Assembly: GCF_001113365.1 (NCBI RefSeq)
Contig: NZ_CKYA01000014.1
Coordinates: forward strand, 1-31,696
Length of the DNA stretch: 31,696 nucleotides
Direction of reading: 5' to 3'
Source of the DNA: Streptococcus pneumoniae
Lineage (GTDB): Bacteria > Bacillota > Bacilli > Lactobacillales > Streptococcaceae
Position numbers and translations under genes: made by a program. The stretch's first letter is position 1, and each line of letters starts with the position of its first letter. The notes under the pieces are model-generated. The model saw nothing but the letters and a program-made list of their open reading frames with translations. It had not been told where the DNA came from and searched no databases. Shown one piece after another: positions 30,512 to 31,696 of this stretch.

Positions 30512-30519
30512 TATTCTAA
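30512..30519 (-). promoter_or_regulatory. cin-box-like element TTAGAATA
   Basis: Minus strand TTTTTTGTTAGAATA, upstream of the 78-residue gene. Matches 6 of 8 of the ComX box TACGAATA, with the typical T-tract before it. It also reads as an extended -10 (TGTTAGAAT), so a SigA promoter is equally possible. Confidence 0.35.
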
Positions 30520-30721
30520 CAAAAAATTTTACACATTCACTATCAATTCCTGAATTGTTAAAATACCAACCTCAACAAAATAACAAAAAGGAAAAGTTGA
30601 CAGAATAGGAACAAATTTACTACCTAAATTAGACTTTGATAAAAACCTTATTGATTGCGTTAAATACTAAAAGAGACTGAGCTAAAAATCTTAAAATAAG
30701 AAAAACGCATAGTATCAAATT
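30520..30721. other. AT-rich intergenic sequence
   Basis: Beyond the promoter-like element no gene or known repeat is seen. The last 50 bases (AGACTGAGC to GCATAGTATCAAA) have the look of decayed repeat or IS sequence. Confidence 0.5.
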
Positions 30722-30949
30722 TTTCAAACTGTCTTTAAAACATTTCTCAAAGATAACGAGAAAATTGTCAATGCCCTTAAACTACCCTATTCTAACGCCA
30801 AACTAGAAGCCACTAATAATTAATCTCATCAAACTTATCAAGCGCAACGCCTTTGGTTTTCGGAACTTTGAAAACTTCAAAAAAACGGATTTTCATCGCT
30901 CTAAACATCAAAAAAAGAAAGGACGAAATTTGCCCTTTCTCGAGATTAG
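30722..30949 (+). pseudogene. ISL3-family (IS1167-like) transposase, C-terminal remnant
   Basis: Three reading frames together give FQTVFKTFLKDNEKIVNAL, then LIKLIKRNAFGFRNFENF, then KKRIFIALNI, the end of ISL3 transposases with the conserved RNAFGFRNF. An in-frame stop and at least two frameshifts are present. No intact transposase can be made. Confidence 0.85.
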
Positions 30950-30956
30950 CTTTTCT

Positions 30957-31006
30957 GGCTCTATAATATTTGTAGTGGGTAAATCCCCTATGGATATTAT
31001 GGAGCC
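30957..31006. repeat. IS end-like inverted repeat
   Basis: GGCTCTATAATAT and ATATTATGGAGCC (12 of 13 paired), overall 18 of 25 per half. Lies exactly between the two transposase remnants, as IS ends would. Confidence 0.6.
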
Positions 31007-31079
31007 TATTTTATTGTAGAAAAAAAGTCCCATATCATCTATAATGAAAAGCGACCAAACCATCATTAGAAAGATTCAT

Positions 31080-31376
31080 ATGGAACAATTACATTTTATC
31101 ACAAAACTACTAGACATTAAAGACCCTAATTTCTAAATTATGGATATTATCAATAGGGGTACACATAAGGAAATTATCGCTAAACTGGACTACGACGCCC
31201 CATCTTGCCCTGATTGCGGAAGTTAAATGAAGAAATATGACTTTCAAAAACATTCTAAGATTCCTTACCTCGAAACTACTGGTATGCCTACCAGAATTCT
31301 ACTTAGAGAGCGTCGTTTTAAGTGCTATCAGTGCTCGAAAATGATGGTGTCTGAAACTTCTATCGTCAAGAAAAAT
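31080..31376 (+). pseudogene. ISL3-family (IS1167-like) transposase, N-terminal remnant
   Basis: MEQLHFITKLLDIKDPNF, stop, then HKEIIAKLDYDAPSCPDCG, stop, then KMMVSETSIVKKN. The CPDCG and CYQC pairs are the ISL3 zinc ribbon. Two in-frame stops and truncation after about 99 codons. The order C-terminal piece then N-terminal piece shows two partial copies or a rearranged one. A 7-bp hairpin (ATCTCGC / GCGAGAT) follows at 31377-31400. Confidence 0.88.
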
Positions 31377-31419
31377 ATCTCGCTTCATTAGGTGCGAGAT
31401 AGATTATTAATTATATAAC

Positions 31420-31442
31420 AAAAAAGAGGTCAAAACCTCCTT
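31420..31442 (-). terminator. rRNA operon terminator
   Basis: Minus strand: AAGGAGGT, loop TTTG, ACCTCTTT, overlapping a run of T. It lies 10 bases after tRNA-Asn. Confidence 0.85.
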
Positions 31443-31452
31443 TAATTAACTA

Positions 31453-31526
31453 CTCCGCCAGTAGGACTCGAACCTACGACATCATGATTAACAGTCATGC
31501 GCTACTACCAACTGAGCTATGGCGGA
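31453..31526 (-). tRNA. tRNA-Asn (GTT)
   Basis: 74 nt. Acceptor TCCGCCA / TGGCGGA, D-arm with AGCTCAGTTGGTAG, anticodon loop CTGTTAA (GTT), T-arm GTAGG TTCGAGT CCTAC. CCA is not encoded. Directly after 5S, so cotranscribed with rRNA. Confidence 0.98.
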
Positions 31527-31531
31527 ATAAA

Positions 31532-31647
31532 GCTAAGCGACTTCCATATCTCACAGGGGGCAACCCCCAACTACTTCCGGCGTTCTAGGGCTTAACTTCT
31601 GTGTTCGGCATGGGTACAGGTGTATCTCCTAGGCTATCATCACTTAA
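31532..31647 (-). rRNA. rrf: 5S ribosomal RNA
   Basis: About 116 nt. TAAGTGATGATAGCCTAGG at the 5-prime end, CCGAACACAGAAGTTAAGC in loop C and a G/C-run stem GGGGGTTGCCCCC are the standard streptococcal 5S sequence. 23S should start just beyond the window; 31648-31696 is spacer. Confidence 0.97.
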
Positions 31648-31696
31648 CTCTGAGTAATACCTACTCAAAATTGAATATCTATTCAAACCAAGAAAA

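Overview
The window looks like a low-GC Firmicute chromosome of the genus Streptococcus, most likely the mitis group (S. pneumoniae, S. mitis, S. pseudopneumoniae or S. oralis). The right end holds host genes on the minus strand: the end of an rRNA operon (5S, then tRNA-Asn and a terminator), remnants of an ISL3-family (IS1167-like) element, a 78-residue protein, and purA. This order resembles what I recall near comX/purA in S. pneumoniae; it is recall, not a search. Everything left of about 28.5 kb is one prophage. It is cut off by the left window edge, so holin, endolysin and attL are not visible.

The prophage is a long-tailed (siphovirus-like) temperate phage. On the plus strand lies the lysogeny arm: a CI-like repressor, an ImmA-type metallopeptidase, a membrane protein with a HIRAN-like domain, and a tyrosine integrase facing attR beside purA. 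On the minus strand, starting from a divergent control region at 25.2-25.45 kb, lies the early arm: a 48-residue protein, a Cro-like protein, a BRO-N antirepressor, an excisionase-like protein, a replisome organiser with a likely internal origin, a DnaC-type helicase loader, and many small accessory genes (DUF1642, YopX, DUF3310, XRE). Six tightly spaced genes of 34-54 residues have good ribosome-binding sites and fill gaps in the operon. The arm ends with an ArpU-type late regulator.

The late arm (17.7 kb down to 1) begins with 11-bp tandem repeats, an extended -10 promoter and a compact tRNA-like RNA followed by a terminator. Then come a second tyrosine recombinase, an HNH nuclease, a G/C-run region that may be cos, portal, a MuF head protein fused to a Cys/His toxin-like domain with an overlapping small gene (probable immunity), large terminase, scaffold, major capsid, connectors, major tail protein, a tail chaperone pair joined by a probable -1 frameshift on A_AAA_AAA, tape measure, Dit, and a huge repeat-rich tail tip/receptor-binding protein that runs off the left edge. 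The large terminase lies after portal and MuF rather than before them, and I see no obvious small terminase.

The most novel signal is a 29-nt stem-loop found twice on the plus strand. One copy is in a putative small RNA in the early arm; the other sits directly before the integrase ribosome-binding site. The 19-nt loops share 16 bases and the 5-bp outer stems differ in sequence but still pair. Other items worth attention are the tRNA-like RNA, the mirrored convergent promoters of the genetic switch, and the MuF toxin-immunity cassette.
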